Source: Clostridiales bacterium (GTDB taxonomy: Bacteria; Bacillota; Clostridia; Lachnospirales; Lachnospiraceae). Taken from it: DNA of 64,000 nucleotides. Within the stretch, counting starts at the first letter, position 1. Each line of letters opens with the position of its first letter. The notes below the pieces were generated by a model that had not been told where the DNA came from, made no database searches, and worked only from the letters and a program-made list of their open reading frames with translations. The DNA is taken from assembly GCA_015655075.1 (NCBI GenBank), contig JAATFT010000090.1, forward strand, positions 22,346-86,345. Direction: 5' to 3'. This document shows, piece by piece, positions 53,439-63,836 of the stretch. Position numbers and translations under genes: made by a program.

Positions 53439-55910
53439 ATGGATATTGATGATTCTAAATTATATAAAATACTTATTGAAAGGCAGAGTGAATTTCTACC
53501 GAACATAAACAATGTATTCAATTATGCAAAAGACTTATTGCCTCAAGTGATAAATGTTTTTTCTAACTATACTCAACATGACGTAGACCATTCAATTATG
53601 ATTACAAACTATATGCATGATATCATTGATGATGTCACCCAAATGAATGATTTGGAAATATCAATGATGATATATTCTGCTTTATTGCATGATATTGGAA
53701 TGATTGTCACAAATGAAGAAATTACGAGAATTAGACAGGATGATCCCAATATTATCGAATGTAAATATTCTGTTGTGTTACAAGCACTAAAGGATGATAA
53801 ACTTGCCCTGCAAGAATGCATTAGACCTATCCATGCCAAAAGATCAGCTTATCATATTGCGAATATAGATAAAAAGGAACAAAATTGGTTTGTACTTCCG
53901 AATAGCACTAATATAAATTTTACTGAAGATTTACAAAAGATTTGTCAATCGCATAATGAGTCATTTCAATGGTTGAAAACTGAATTGGAACAAGATAATT
54001 ATAAAGGTAGTTATTCATATAATGCACAGTTTATTGCATTACTGTTAAGGTTGTCCGACTTGCTAGATATTGACGAAAATAGAACCCCTATGCATCTGTA
54101 TCAGTTAATCAATCCCGAAGGTCATGGCGATTTGGAATGGCGTCAGCATTTTATAATTGCAAATACACCTAAAATATATTTAAATGAAACTACCAAGCAA
54201 AAAGTCATCAGATTATACGGTGAAAGTGCTGATCCTAAAGTACATAGAAAATTGTTAAAATACATTGATTATGTCAATCAGGAATTACTGGATGCTATCA
54301 ATCTATCTGATACTTTTCAAAATAAAAAGTATGCTATTTTATTTAAATCAAATATAGAAAATAAAATTCAAACTAAAACATTTACTTTTTCTGATTTTAG
54401 GCTTGATTTAGATTATAATGCGGTAACTAAATTATTAATGGGTGAACATATTTATGGGGAAAAACGATATGGATTGAGGGAACTTGTGCAAAATTCCATA
54501 GATGCTTGCATGCTAATGAAAGAGGTATCTCAAAAGCATAAGGACTATCAATTTGAAAAGTACAAACCTTATATCAATATAATTTTTAATAGAGATAAAA
54601 AAGAAGTCATGATTATTGATAATGGCGTTGGTATGTCTCTGGATATTCTGAAAAAATATTTCTTGAATGTTGGAGTCTCTTATTATTCTTCAAATGAATA
54701 TAAGTATAAAGGATATGCTTATAATCCGATTGGTAATTACGGAATAGGATTTCTTTCGTGTTTTATGCTATCAAGTAACGTAAACGTTGAATCTAAGCGA
54801 TATGATGATCAAAAGCTAAACAAAATTGAACTTGAAAGAAATAGTGAATATATTTGTCTAACGCAGGATCAAAGCACTAGAATGCAAGGAACAGATATAA
54901 TATTAGATTTAGAGCAATTTGCAGAGGTTTTCGCTGATGTAAAAGAGACTAAAGAATTTATAGAACTTAACTTTGTTGATTGCAGCATACCCATAAAAAT
55001 ATTGAACTATGAAAATGGAGATACTTTAGAAACCGCATGTGAATTAATTGGATTAAAAGAAAATTCGGATACTATAGCAAGGCTAGATAAATACTTAGAT
55101 AATATTGAGGGTTATGTTGATTTGAATTGTAAAACAATTGGTTGCGTGGACACTTTAGAAGATTTTGAAGGCGATACGAGTTATGTATATATAAGCGATA
55201 AAGATATTCTAGTGCAGGAATCTGAGATAGAGCTGAATATAAATGATTTCATTCATGATGGTCAGATAGCTTATCTTAAAGTGCCTATTATTTCAAACGA
55301 AGTTTCAGATAAATTCAACAATTTCTTAGACGTTTTGGATGACTTCGATGAGGCGATAAACAAATTAAATGACGTGGACTATTTGGAAATATTCTGTACA
55401 GATGAAAATGCACTCGAAGAGGAAACAATTGGGGATTCTGGCGATTCAATAATCGGAGAATACCGCTTTGAAAATCTCTGTATTGAACATGGACATTCAT
55501 CCAATTCACCAACTCGCACAAAAAAAGTTTGTTGTTTTGCTATCAGTGATGATATTAATAAAGTATTGTTATATGAGAAATCAAAGGGCTTTGGCCAATA
55601 CTCGTGGAATAGAACAGACAAGGTATTTATTAAAAACGTACTTATTCCTGATTTTTCAATTTCTATTCCAAGTATTATTAATGGAATAAACTTAAAATCT
55701 GCGCTATTCAATATTAAGAACAAAGCGATAATACCTAATGTATCCAGAAACAACGTACAAAAGAGTGATGCTGAAAAATTTTCATATGCTGTTGGGAAAG
55801 CCATTCATCTATGGGTTTTAGATAATATAAAGCTTGAGCCAAGTGAAAGAATTCTTTTAAACAAATTTATTAGTAAATGTTATTCAAAGAACAATGAATT
55901 TATATCTTAG
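53439..55910 (+). CDS. HD-domain plus HSP90/GHKL-type ATPase protein (putative defence)
   Basis: 823 aa. Residues ~30-300 form an HD-type hydrolase region: H47 D48, D50 H51 and H84 D85 in LLHDIGM, further His near 130, and SDLLDIDENR. Residues ~335-520 are a GHKL ATPase: N-box LRELVQNSIDAC (~N352), G1 DNGVGMS (~D394), G2 GNYGIGFLSC near 433. The rest resembles an HSP90-like middle segment with acidic regions. HD modules joined to HSP90-type ATPases are described in conflict systems. RBS AAAGGAG. Probably the first gene of a defence cluster with the four genes after it, or a separate single-gene system. Confidence 0.8.
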   Translation: MDIDDSKLYKILIERQSEFLPNINNVFNYAKDLLPQVINVFSNYTQHDVDHSIMITNYMHDIIDDVTQMNDLEISMMIYSALLHDIGMIVTNEEITRIRQDDPNIIECKYSVVLQALKDDKLALQECIRPIHAKRSAYHIANIDKKEQNWFVLPNSTNINFTEDLQKICQSHNESFQWLKTELEQDNYKGSYSYNAQFIALLLRLSDLLDIDENRTPMHLYQLINPEGHGDLEWRQHFIIANTPKIYLNETTKQKVIRLYGESADPKVHRKLLKYIDYVNQELLDAINLSDTFQNKKYAILFKSNIENKIQTKTFTFSDFRLDLDYNAVTKLLMGEHIYGEKRYGLRELVQNSIDACMLMKEVSQKHKDYQFEKYKPYINIIFNRDKKEVMIIDNGVGMSLDILKKYFLNVGVSYYSSNEYKYKGYAYNPIGNYGIGFLSCFMLSSNVNVESKRYDDQKLNKIELERNSEYICLTQDQSTRMQGTDIILDLEQFAEVFADVKETKEFIELNFVDCSIPIKILNYENGDTLETACELIGLKENSDTIARLDKYLDNIEGYVDLNCKTIGCVDTLEDFEGDTSYVYISDKDILVQESEIELNINDFIHDGQIAYLKVPIISNEVSDKFNNFLDVLDDFDEAINKLNDVDYLEIFCTDENALEEETIGDSGDSIIGEYRFENLCIEHGHSSNSPTRTKKVCCFAISDDINKVLLYEKSKGFGQYSWNRTDKVFIKNVLIPDFSISIPSIINGINLKSALFNIKNKAIIPNVSRNNVQKSDAEKFSYAVGKAIHLWVLDNIKLEPSERILLNKFISKCYSKNNEFIS

Positions 55911-56095
55911 TTCGAACTTATTTGATTTTGGTCAGGCAGTTTAGGACAATAAATAATACTATTAAGATGAAGGTTTATAAATATTCATTGAATTAAGTGA
56001 AGCTATGTGAGCGAATTTTAAAATTTATTTAGCATGGAGGAATAACACATGGGAAGGTATAAGGATGAAGATATAAGAAAATTCCTCAAAATTAC

Positions 56096-56389
56096 ATGCA
56101 AATTGAAGCTGATTATCTTGGAATATCGCCAATGGCAGTTATTATTGGTATGAGAAATGACCTACTACCCATCGGGTTTGCTGTCCACAATGAAGATAAG
56201 TATTCCGATAGCTGGAGCTACCAAATTATTGCTGAGCGTTTGATTGCGTATAAATACGGGAAAATGTCGGAGGTTCAGGTTCAGAATATAGAAAAGAGTC
56301 TTAACACAATCATATCTCAGTTTGAAGAAATGAAAAAAGACTTGCTTTTTATATTAAGCGAAAACGTGGAACCAATAAAACTAGCATAG
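56096..56389 (+). CDS. small orphan protein, possibly N-terminally frameshifted
   Basis: 97 aa from ATG 56096, no family recognised. A better ribosome site (GGAGG) precedes an ATG at 56049 in another frame, whose product MGRYKDEDIRKFL ends soon. One indel near 56080 would join it to QNYMQIEADYLGISPMAVII, giving a plausible full-length protein of about 113 aa. So either the upstream frame is a damaged start or the real protein begins at 56096. The C-terminal half is a long charged helix (VQVQNIEKSLNTIISQFEEM). Confidence 0.5.
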   Translation: MQIEADYLGISPMAVIIGMRNDLLPIGFAVHNEDKYSDSWSYQIIAERLIAYKYGKMSEVQVQNIEKSLNTIISQFEEMKKDLLFILSENVEPIKLA

Positions 56390-56439
56390 CATAAAATTAT
56401 GTTATGATTTGTGTCTATAATGGGAGGGAGCTACCCTAT

Positions 56440-59400
56440 ATGAGTGAAAAAACATTCTACAAGAAAATTCATCCAAGCCTATTTTCAGATTCGAAAATTA
56501 AAAAAGAAGGAAAACTTTCAAAACATTTTTTTTCGTTTTTTAGAGTCATTAACAAGCCAAAGTAAGGAAAAGGAGTTTGAAGAATATTGCCGCAAGATAA
56601 TTGAAGCAACTATTTGTCCGAATTTACTTCCGCAGACAGGTCCGACAGGAGGTGGAGACAGTAAAGTGGATTCAGAAACATATCCAGTTTCCGAATCTAT
56701 TGCAGAGGGGTGGCTCTATGGATATAACAATGTAGCCCATAGTGAAAGATGGGCATTTGCTATCAGTGCAAAGAAAGATTGGAAACCAAAGCTAAAATCG
56801 GATGTAAAAAAGATTATCGCAACGAATAAAGAACATGGGAGGGGATACACAAGAATATTTTTTGTTACCAACCAGTTTGTGTCCGATAAAAAAAGAGCAG
56901 AAGCGGAAGACGATTTGAGAAGAGAGTATCAAATTGATATACGAATTTTGGACAAGACATGGCTATTAGATAATACATTTAAGAATGATAATCAAAAAAT
57001 TGCAATTAGTTCTTTTAATATGTCGGATGAATTAAACGATGTAATTGAAGAGGGGACAAATGATACCAGACGTAAAAGACGATTAGATGAAATTGAGAAA
57101 GAGTTACAGAATATAAGTGATTTGAAGCCGGCAAGGATTATTAAAATTTCAGAAGAGTCGGTTGAGTTATTGAGGGAATTAGAAGTTGATAAATCGACGA
57201 TCATGAATGCTTTAGAGAGAAATATAAGATTAGCTAAAAAATATGGCGGATTGAGAAATTACGCAGATGCATTATATAATTATTGTTGGACGATTATATG
57301 GTGGTATGAGGATCGTGATAAATACTATGAAATATATGTACAACTAGAAAATCTTTATAAAGAAAACTCAAAGGAATATCCAATTTTAAAGGACCTAAGT
57401 ACTTTATGGATTACTTTATATGCTAATCATAATCAAGAAAAAAAGATTATTTCGGATATGGAAAATCATACTCAATTACTGGTAAAATCATATTCTAAAT
57501 TTATTCAAGATAATGAGAATCCCAAAAGAGCCAAACTGGCAAAATATGATTATCAGATGATGAGACTACAATATCCTGAATTGTGGTCTGGTGTAGTTGA
57601 AACATATATTGAAATACTTCAAGATATGCATTTTAATAATGATATCGATTTATTTCAGTTGAAAAAACTATTAGAACTTCCTGTTTTAAAGGAATGTCTT
57701 AAATATGATGAATTATTTGAACTTCTTATTCACTTGTTGGGTGAACAATCCCAAAATATTGAATCGTCTCAATTGCTATTGAATAGAGGAGATGATTACA
57801 TAGAAAATGATATTTATAAATCAATTAAGTTCTATGGTAGAGCTTTAACAAAATTATATCATGAAAGCTCAAAAATTGATTTAATAAAAACTTTAATGAA
57901 ATTGGGTGGAGCATTTGAACAGATTGGATTGCTATGGAGGGCTAGAAGTTATTATATAAGAGCATTTATGGATTCATTCAATTTGTACTTCAATAATGGA
58001 AATGCCATTCCTGGTTTGTTTTTGTCGGCGAGAGCACTTAAGTATTTAGAATTACGGTTGGGATATATTAACTATTCTCTTCAACTTAATGAATTGGAAT
58101 TAACTGGATTGAATTTATATGCATATAAAATTGATGATGAAAAGGAATTCGAAAGCTATCTACAGTACGATAGTCTGTTATCAGTTGCCTTTTTAAATTT
58201 GGAACAATGTAATATAAAAAGATATGAAGCATTACCTGATTATTTGAGTGGAATTGGATTACAGACGTCAGCTGCAGCATTAAAATACAATCTTGGCTAT
58301 TATGATGACGAATATGTTCAAGCAATCGGCTCTAAAGAAGCATTAGATGGTTTTATGAAAAAATTGTTCGAACAGCCAGTTTCAGATGATTTTCAAGAAC
58401 GATTAGCAGAAAATTCTTTATTCGAAAAAATGGAATTGAAATCGAAAATTATGGGTTGTAGTATAATTATAAATGCCAAAAGAGATAACTTTCATAAAGA
58501 ACTAGGAGCAACTATATTAGCTTTGTTTGAAAATATGTTTGCAACATCTATTTCAGAAAATATAATGCCTATGCTCGCGGAATTTACCATTGATATTGAA
58601 GACATAGAGTCAAAACAATTTGATATTGAACTCATGAGGTCTGATAATACCATTAAGATAATTATTTCAAATATAAATGAATTGACTGAATATGTACATA
58701 GAGAAGTCGTTTTTAAAAAGCTAAATCTTATTTTGGCAATGTTTACTGCACAAATGATACCTTTGTCAAGTGAGTTTGAAAAAATTAAAAAATCTATCGA
58801 AGCAGAGGAAGCTATGTTTAGAACGCTTAATTGCTCTAATACGTTAGATACATTTGTTGTATACGAGCAAGATACTTTTTTAACAAATAATATGACAAAG
58901 GACGTTAAAATCTATAAATACATTCGAGAGAAATCTGTTTTTCAACATAATAAAGTTGAAGAAAAAAATAATGAAGATAAGGAACAAATAAAAACATTAC
59001 ACTATGGAGAGTTACCGGAGGGGGTTGCTCTTTCAAAAATCCATCATGATAAAATTAAAATAAGTGACATTATTTATATACCGCTATGGGATAAAGCTAA
59101 GTGGAAGGGCCTTTTCGTTCTATCGGATGAGGAATTTGATAACACACCTTTGGTGGGATTAGTGTTTGAAGAAGCTGAAGGACTAAATATTTTCAGAAAA
59201 TGGAAAGAAGAATCAAAAACGGATAAGATTTCAATAGGAATAATTACAGGGATTGATAAGAATAGCCCATATTGGTACAGAATTATTATAGGTGATGGTA
59301 CGTTAGATTCTTATACTAATAAAGATGGAGATTTTACTATTATAAATAATATATGTAGGCTACATACTATGCAGGCAAAAAATGATTTTAATATAAAGTT

Positions 59401-59674
59401 ATTGAAGCAAGCTGTAACAAAACATAAAACTTATAAGTTTCTACCAGTATTAATAAAAGATTTAGAGACGCAAAACTTAAGAACTGAGTTGTCATTTATC
59501 AAAAAAATTGAAAGTATTATTATTAAAGATATTTCTGAAATAGATGAAAACGATATATTTCTTATTTATGGTTTAACACCATTCGATATTCCAGTAAATA
59601 ATACTGGAAAGAAGCTATATGCTGAACGGATAATTCAGGAAAAATTGAAAGTTCAAAATAATCATAACACTTGA
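56440..59674 (+). CDS. PD-(D/E)XK-like nuclease with helical-repeat region, start frameshifted at poly-T
   Basis: The main frame is open from about 56444 to 59674 (~1075 aa) but lacks an early Met with a ribosome site. The ATG at 56440 (GGGAGGGAG upstream) begins MSEKTFYKKIHPSLFSDSKI in the neighbouring frame and stops near 56570; losing one T in T8 (56525-56532) or T6 (56535-56540) would join the frames. The nuclease-like domain shows GPTGGGDSKVDSETYPV and WAFAISAKKDWKPK (residues ~65-115), matching D..(E/S)xK cores. Then an ~500-residue TPR-like helical region and a mixed C terminus. Either decayed, phase-variable, or a frameshift product. Central gene of the unrecognised cluster. Confidence 0.65.
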
Positions 59675-59705
59675 TAAAAAATTTGTAGAGAAAGGACGGC
59701 GATGT

Positions 59706-61274
59706 ATGAAGTTGATTGATAATGGTTTGGATTCACTGAAAAAAAGCATTCAAACCCTGAAGATAGTATCCGAAATCTCAAACTGTAGTGAAAAAGATGC
59801 AGCAATGAAAGATGTAATTCTCAATTTGCATCATTCGATAGAGACACTTTTTAAATACATTATTATGCAGAACAACCCATATTTGATTTTAAAAGATGTA
59901 GAGAAAGCATTTGATAATAAATTCAGAACGATCTTAGAAAATAAGCCTGCTAAAGCAGAAAATACTATTGAATTTTTGGATGCAATTCATAGGATTTATG
60001 TTTTAGACTGCGAAAAGGTTAGTGACAATAAAAAAAGATTGAAAATTGATAAAGTAATTAATGGGCTTTATGAAAAATTAAATTTTACTAGAAATGCTTT
60101 GACACATTTTGAATATGAATTTGATTATGATTATGAAGAACATTGCATTGCGGTATTACTTCAGAATTTGATAATAATTTACGAGAGATACATACCTAAT
60201 TTTGATCAATTTGCTAGTGGATGTGGCCTGTACGAAGATATCACCGCATTACAGAATAAAGGATTGTATTGGTTTACAAAAGTTTCGGCAGCACTCTTTT
60301 TAAAAATTCAAAATGCAAACTCAAAAATTAAAGTGTTTGATAAGGATTCAAGGTTGTATCAGGTGTTATTTAATGCTGATCAAAGCCTACCCGCTAATCA
60401 GAAACCAATTTATAGTGAATGTCCAATTTGCGGAAAGAATTTATTTATGAAATCTGCTAACTATATAATAGATTCTGAACATATTTATGAAATTGGATCA
60501 TGTAAATGTTGCAATTTTGTTTTTACAGTTGAAGATGCACAACTGATTGAACTTAAATATAATGGTTTCAGTGATATGCTGTTGAATCTAAATGCTGAGA
60601 AGCTTTTTAGGCTGATTAGACAGCAAATTGATGAAATAGGAGATAGTTGTTATAAATGTACACCAGATGAACTGAGAGTGTTAGAAGACAATATTATTTG
60701 GGTGCTTTCTATAATCTTGGATAACCTTTGTGAAAGTGTAGGATGTCAGTATGTTTGGCGGGAAATTACACAATATAATGACCGTGCAGAGGCATTATAT
60801 GAATTAGATGATTTTGCTTCGGAAGAACTCGATGATGAAAATCTCCAATATGATGACGTTGGAGATGGACTGGGAGAAAGTGATGGCGATGAACCGGTGA
60901 ATGTCGAAGAAGCTGCAAATTCGATAGATATTTTTTCAGCATGTAATACCCTAAATGAGGCGTTATTTGGTCGGCATGCAGAGGAATGTCGTCACCAAAT
61001 TGTTTCATTTACTAAGGAAATCAGAAAATATGGATGTCCTGTAGAGGGAATTAGACATTGGGAAAATGCTATTACAATTCTTGAGTACTTAGATGGTATT
61101 GATACTGCATTAGCGAAAAGACTCAAAACGGCTTTGAGCAAAAGAAAATATCGTTCATACATACAGTCAATGTTCAATAATTGGGACGGAGAAACGATTG
61201 AATTTGAAATTCCAGTTACGGTCAAATTAAGGGTCTCTGAATTTCAAAAGTTACCGGTTCCTAAGTATGAATAA
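59706..61274 (+). CDS. HEPN-like RX4H protein with zinc ribbon (putative RNase of defence cluster)
   Basis: 522 aa. Residues 1-170 are helical and contain R129-N-A-L-T-H134, the RX4H motif of HEPN ribonucleases, after an acidic helix. A zinc-ribbon-like site follows: C239, C242 (CPICGKN) and C266, C268, C269 (CKCC). Then an acidic linker (about 375-410: EELDDENLQYDDVGDGLGE) and a C-terminal helical part with RRKYRSYIQSMFNNW-like residues. RBS AAAGGACGG. It starts 32 bp after the nuclease gene. HEPN function is inferred from motif and context only; no exact family is recognised. Confidence 0.6.
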   Translation: MKLIDNGLDSLKKSIQTLKIVSEISNCSEKDAAMKDVILNLHHSIETLFKYIIMQNNPYLILKDVEKAFDNKFRTILENKPAKAENTIEFLDAIHRIYVLDCEKVSDNKKRLKIDKVINGLYEKLNFTRNALTHFEYEFDYDYEEHCIAVLLQNLIIIYERYIPNFDQFASGCGLYEDITALQNKGLYWFTKVSAALFLKIQNANSKIKVFDKDSRLYQVLFNADQSLPANQKPIYSECPICGKNLFMKSANYIIDSEHIYEIGSCKCCNFVFTVEDAQLIELKYNGFSDMLLNLNAEKLFRLIRQQIDEIGDSCYKCTPDELRVLEDNIIWVLSIILDNLCESVGCQYVWREITQYNDRAEALYELDDFASEELDDENLQYDDVGDGLGESDGDEPVNVEEAANSIDIFSACNTLNEALFGRHAEECRHQIVSFTKEIRKYGCPVEGIRHWENAITILEYLDGIDTALAKRLKTALSKRKYRSYIQSMFNNWDGETIEFEIPVTVKLRVSEFQKLPVPKYE

Positions 61275-61352
61275 TATGACACAAAGGGAACCAATTTTAA
61301 GCGTTTTACCTTTCAAGGAAGCAGAATATAGAGGAACTACAAAGGAGAGAAT

Positions 61353-62402
61353 TTGAGCTTTGTGAAAAAAGAATTACTAGTTAGTTATAACGTGATAGAA
61401 GATGTTTTTGAATACCATGATATTGATCCAGAAATATCTGAGGTATATGCGTATTTTGAAAAATCTTTTCAAAATTTATTTGAGAGCTATGCAAGTCTAT
61501 TTAATATAAAAGATTGTTGTTTTTATATTAAAAGCAATAATATATGTAATGCTTTTGCTTCAAAGAGAAAAGGCTATAATATAATAGGTATTACAAATGG
61601 ATATCCTATTCTGTTAAAAAGAAAATTAGACAAAAAATATTTCCAAAGTATTTTATTGGCTAGCATTATTAATGAAAAGCCTATATCTGAAGCATATTGT
61701 GATTTAGACGAGGATTCGGATTTTGATTTCAGTAAATTTATATTGGATTGTTCAATAAGATTTACTTTTAATCACGAATTTGAGCATATTCTACAATTAA
61801 ATTATGATTCTAATATCAGGGAAGAATGTTTGCTACATGAGAATATTGAAATGAATGAATTTAATTTGAAAAAACATGTATGGGAATTTGATGCAGATAA
61901 AATAGCGAGTTTTGAAGTTTTAAAATATGTATTTAGTATATATTCAAAACTTAAAGTTAAAAATGATGCGAAACTTAAATGTTTACTGTTCATCGGTTGT
62001 GCTAGTATGATCATAACAATAAATTTATTTTATTTTGGAGTTATCAATCAATTAGAGGTGAAATATTCAATTAAAAAAGTAAATTTTTACATAAAAGAAA
62101 ATTCTCATCCTCATCCATTGGTAAGATGCCTAAATATAATGGAATATTATTATGATAACGTTACAAGTGATTTTCCAAGATTAAAAATTGCGGCTCAAGA
62201 ACTTTTAAATAATGCAGTAGGAATTATGAAGTTATATTTTGATTCTCTTATTACGGATCAGGATATTATTAGTTACTTTTTCAATGATTTGGAAATGCAT
62301 TTAGATGATATACACCAATACAACCAAGAATTATATGATTTTGCAATACAGGATAAAGCAATTAGGAACATACTATTATCACGCAAAATTGCATTTGAAT
62401 AA
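61353..62402 (+). CDS. HExxH metallopeptidase-like protein (putative defence cluster)
   Basis: 349 aa from TTG 61353 (GTG 61362 is also in frame), with AAAGGAGAG upstream. Residues 139-148 read FNHEFEHILQ, so H141-E142 and H145 form an HExxH zinc site; E178 in EFDADKIASFE is a likely third ligand, with D180-A-D as in gluzincin-type peptidases such as ImmA/IrrE relatives. One hydrophobic segment (CASMIITINLFYFGVINQL) lies near 215. Last gene of the five-gene cluster; a role in releasing a repressor or cleaving a partner is possible but unproven. Confidence 0.6.
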   Translation: MSFVKKELLVSYNVIEDVFEYHDIDPEISEVYAYFEKSFQNLFESYASLFNIKDCCFYIKSNNICNAFASKRKGYNIIGITNGYPILLKRKLDKKYFQSILLASIINEKPISEAYCDLDEDSDFDFSKFILDCSIRFTFNHEFEHILQLNYDSNIREECLLHENIEMNEFNLKKHVWEFDADKIASFEVLKYVFSIYSKLKVKNDAKLKCLLFIGCASMIITINLFYFGVINQLEVKYSIKKVNFYIKENSHPHPLVRCLNIMEYYYDNVTSDFPRLKIAAQELLNNAVGIMKLYFDSLITDQDIISYFFNDLEMHLDDIHQYNQELYDFAIQDKAIRNILLSRKIAFE

Positions 62403-62469
62403 TGATTATTATATAGTTTAAATAAATAACCAATAAGTCATTAGTAATAGTAAGTATTTGGTAGAAAAT

Positions 62470-62559
62470 TTGAAATCTTTAAGAATAGTTAAATGTTTCG
62501 GATGCAGCCTATGTGAAGCTTGTATAAGCCACAGTGACGGTGGGGTAAGTCATTATTAA
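62470..62559 (+). other. short frame with CX2CX2CX2C motif
   Basis: A 29-codon open phase reads KSLRIVKCFGCSLCEACISH near its middle and stops at 62557. The four close cysteines resemble an iron-sulphur or zinc knuckle but no start with ribosome site is evident, so it may be a gene remnant. The wider gap 62403-62736 holds otherwise only the leader-like repeat below. Confidence 0.2.
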
Positions 62560-62633
62560 AGATAGTATATTTTAAGGAGGATTAGTATCTTGCGGCTGGT
62601 AATTGGAGCAGTGGAGAGCCTATTATGTATAAG

Positions 62634-62720
62634 CTGACGCCAAGGGGGTATCCACTTCATCGGTCATCTTTTTTGTATCCTCAAGGCATGCAGAAGTAGT
62701 TGTAAAATTATGTCGGAATT
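62634..62720 (+). repeat. leader-like repeat CTGACGCCAAGGGGG..CGGTCATC, copy 1
   Basis: CTGACGCCAAGGGGG, then CGGTCATC, then ATTATGTCGGAATT (ends about 62720). The same three blocks, in the same order and similar spacing, are found at 63837-63923. It precedes the PhzF remnant here and a possible acetyltransferase there. Confidence 0.4.
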
Positions 62721-62736
62721 TATAGGAGGATTGAAT

Positions 62737-63291
62737 ATGAAGGTAAACGTATATACGTTAAATTCATTTGCTAAGACAAAAGAAGGCGGAAATGTGGCAG
62801 GTGTTGTAATGAATGCAGATTCATTGAATATAAAGACTTCGCAAATTCCAGAAGATTTGCTGGTTCAAGTCGTATCAACAGGGCTTCGCGATATTATGAT
62901 TCCGGTAAAAAGCATTGAGATTTTAAATGCAATCAAACCGGAGATGGAAAAGATTAAAAAAATTAGCCGAAAATATAATGCAGTCGGGTATCATGTTTTC
63001 ACCTTGGAATCCATGCATGGTACTAACGCTAATTGCAGAAACTTTGCTCCATTATATGATATCCCCGAGGAATCGGCAACAGGGACCTCGAATGGTGCAC
63101 TTGGCTGCTACCTGTATCACCATAGAAAAATCAACAACGAGCAAGCTTTAAACATTATCTTTGAACAAGGTTATTCCATGAAAAAACCATCTGAAATCCG
63201 AGTATCGTTAGTAGTAAAAGAAAATGAAATTCTTGAGGTCAAGGTTGGGGGGAGTGCAATGAATTTAACTTTAACGAAAGTTGAAATATAG
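62737..63291 (+). pseudogene. PhzF-family isomerase, internally deleted
   Basis: 184 codons from ATG 62737 (RBS AGGAGG) where PhzF proteins are about 260-300 aa. The N-terminal block MKVNVYTLNSFAKTKEGGN joins directly to NIKTSQIPEDLLVQVVSTG and later IPEESATGTSNGALG and EQGYSMKKPSEIRV. The central region, including the catalytic Glu in the SETAF motif and the GHATL region, is absent. The frame is open, so a truncated protein can be made, but activity is unlikely. Confidence 0.7.
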
Positions 63292-63368
63292 AACAGGAAT
63301 AAAACAAATTAATGTAACTAATTTGAAAATATTACAAATACATCCAGGACCCACTATGTTCAAGCGGC

Positions 63369-63568
63369 ATCTTTTATACGGAGGAAACAGAAAAGAATTA
63401 TTTTGAAGGCTTAAGGGATAGTATACCTGCGGAGTTGAAAGACCGTCTGGTAATAAAGGTAGAAAGGCTAAGACAGTAGAACTGGTGGGGCGGGCATTGG
63501 AACTTACCAATAAGGAGCCTCAGGGGTATGTTAAAAAGCGGTTGCCAGATACGCTAGGTAAAAAGTGA
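63369..63568 (+). pseudogene. RloB-family remnant
   Basis: From 63381 one frame reads EETEKNYFEGLRDSIPAELK then DRLVIKV and another, from about 63467, KAKTVELVGRALELTNKEPQ to the stop at 63566. The first block resembles the EGExTExxYFxxL start of RloB proteins, which accompany restriction and abortive-infection genes. Frameshifts and a missing C terminus show decay. Confidence 0.5.
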
Positions 63569-63577
63569 GGAATTAAA

Positions 63578-63760
63578 ATGAATCAAACAATTTATTGACC
63601 AAATTATTGGCACTATTTAACCAGAGATTTTCTCTATTGTGTACATTGGCCGAGGTTAAGAAAAGCAGTCAAGATTTTGATGGCGTATCATCGGTGTATT
63701 GGTGCTGGGGGGTTATTGTTGGCAGCTTTTATCTTTATTAAATTAGACATCGAAAAATGA
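63578..63760 (+). pseudogene. small membrane-protein ORF with in-frame TGA
   Basis: ATG 63578 (site GTGAGG) reads MNQTIY, then TGA at 63596, then continues open as PNYWHYLTRDFLYCVHWPRL and a hydrophobic IGAGGLLLAAFIFIKL before the stop at 63758. Looks like a small one-helix protein with a premature stop. Family unknown. Confidence 0.3.
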
Positions 63761-63836
63761 GAGTTGTCATGTTATAATTAGCATAGCTATTTAATAAAAA
63801 ACAAGGGGTGAGCGTCGGAATCGTTGAAAATATATC

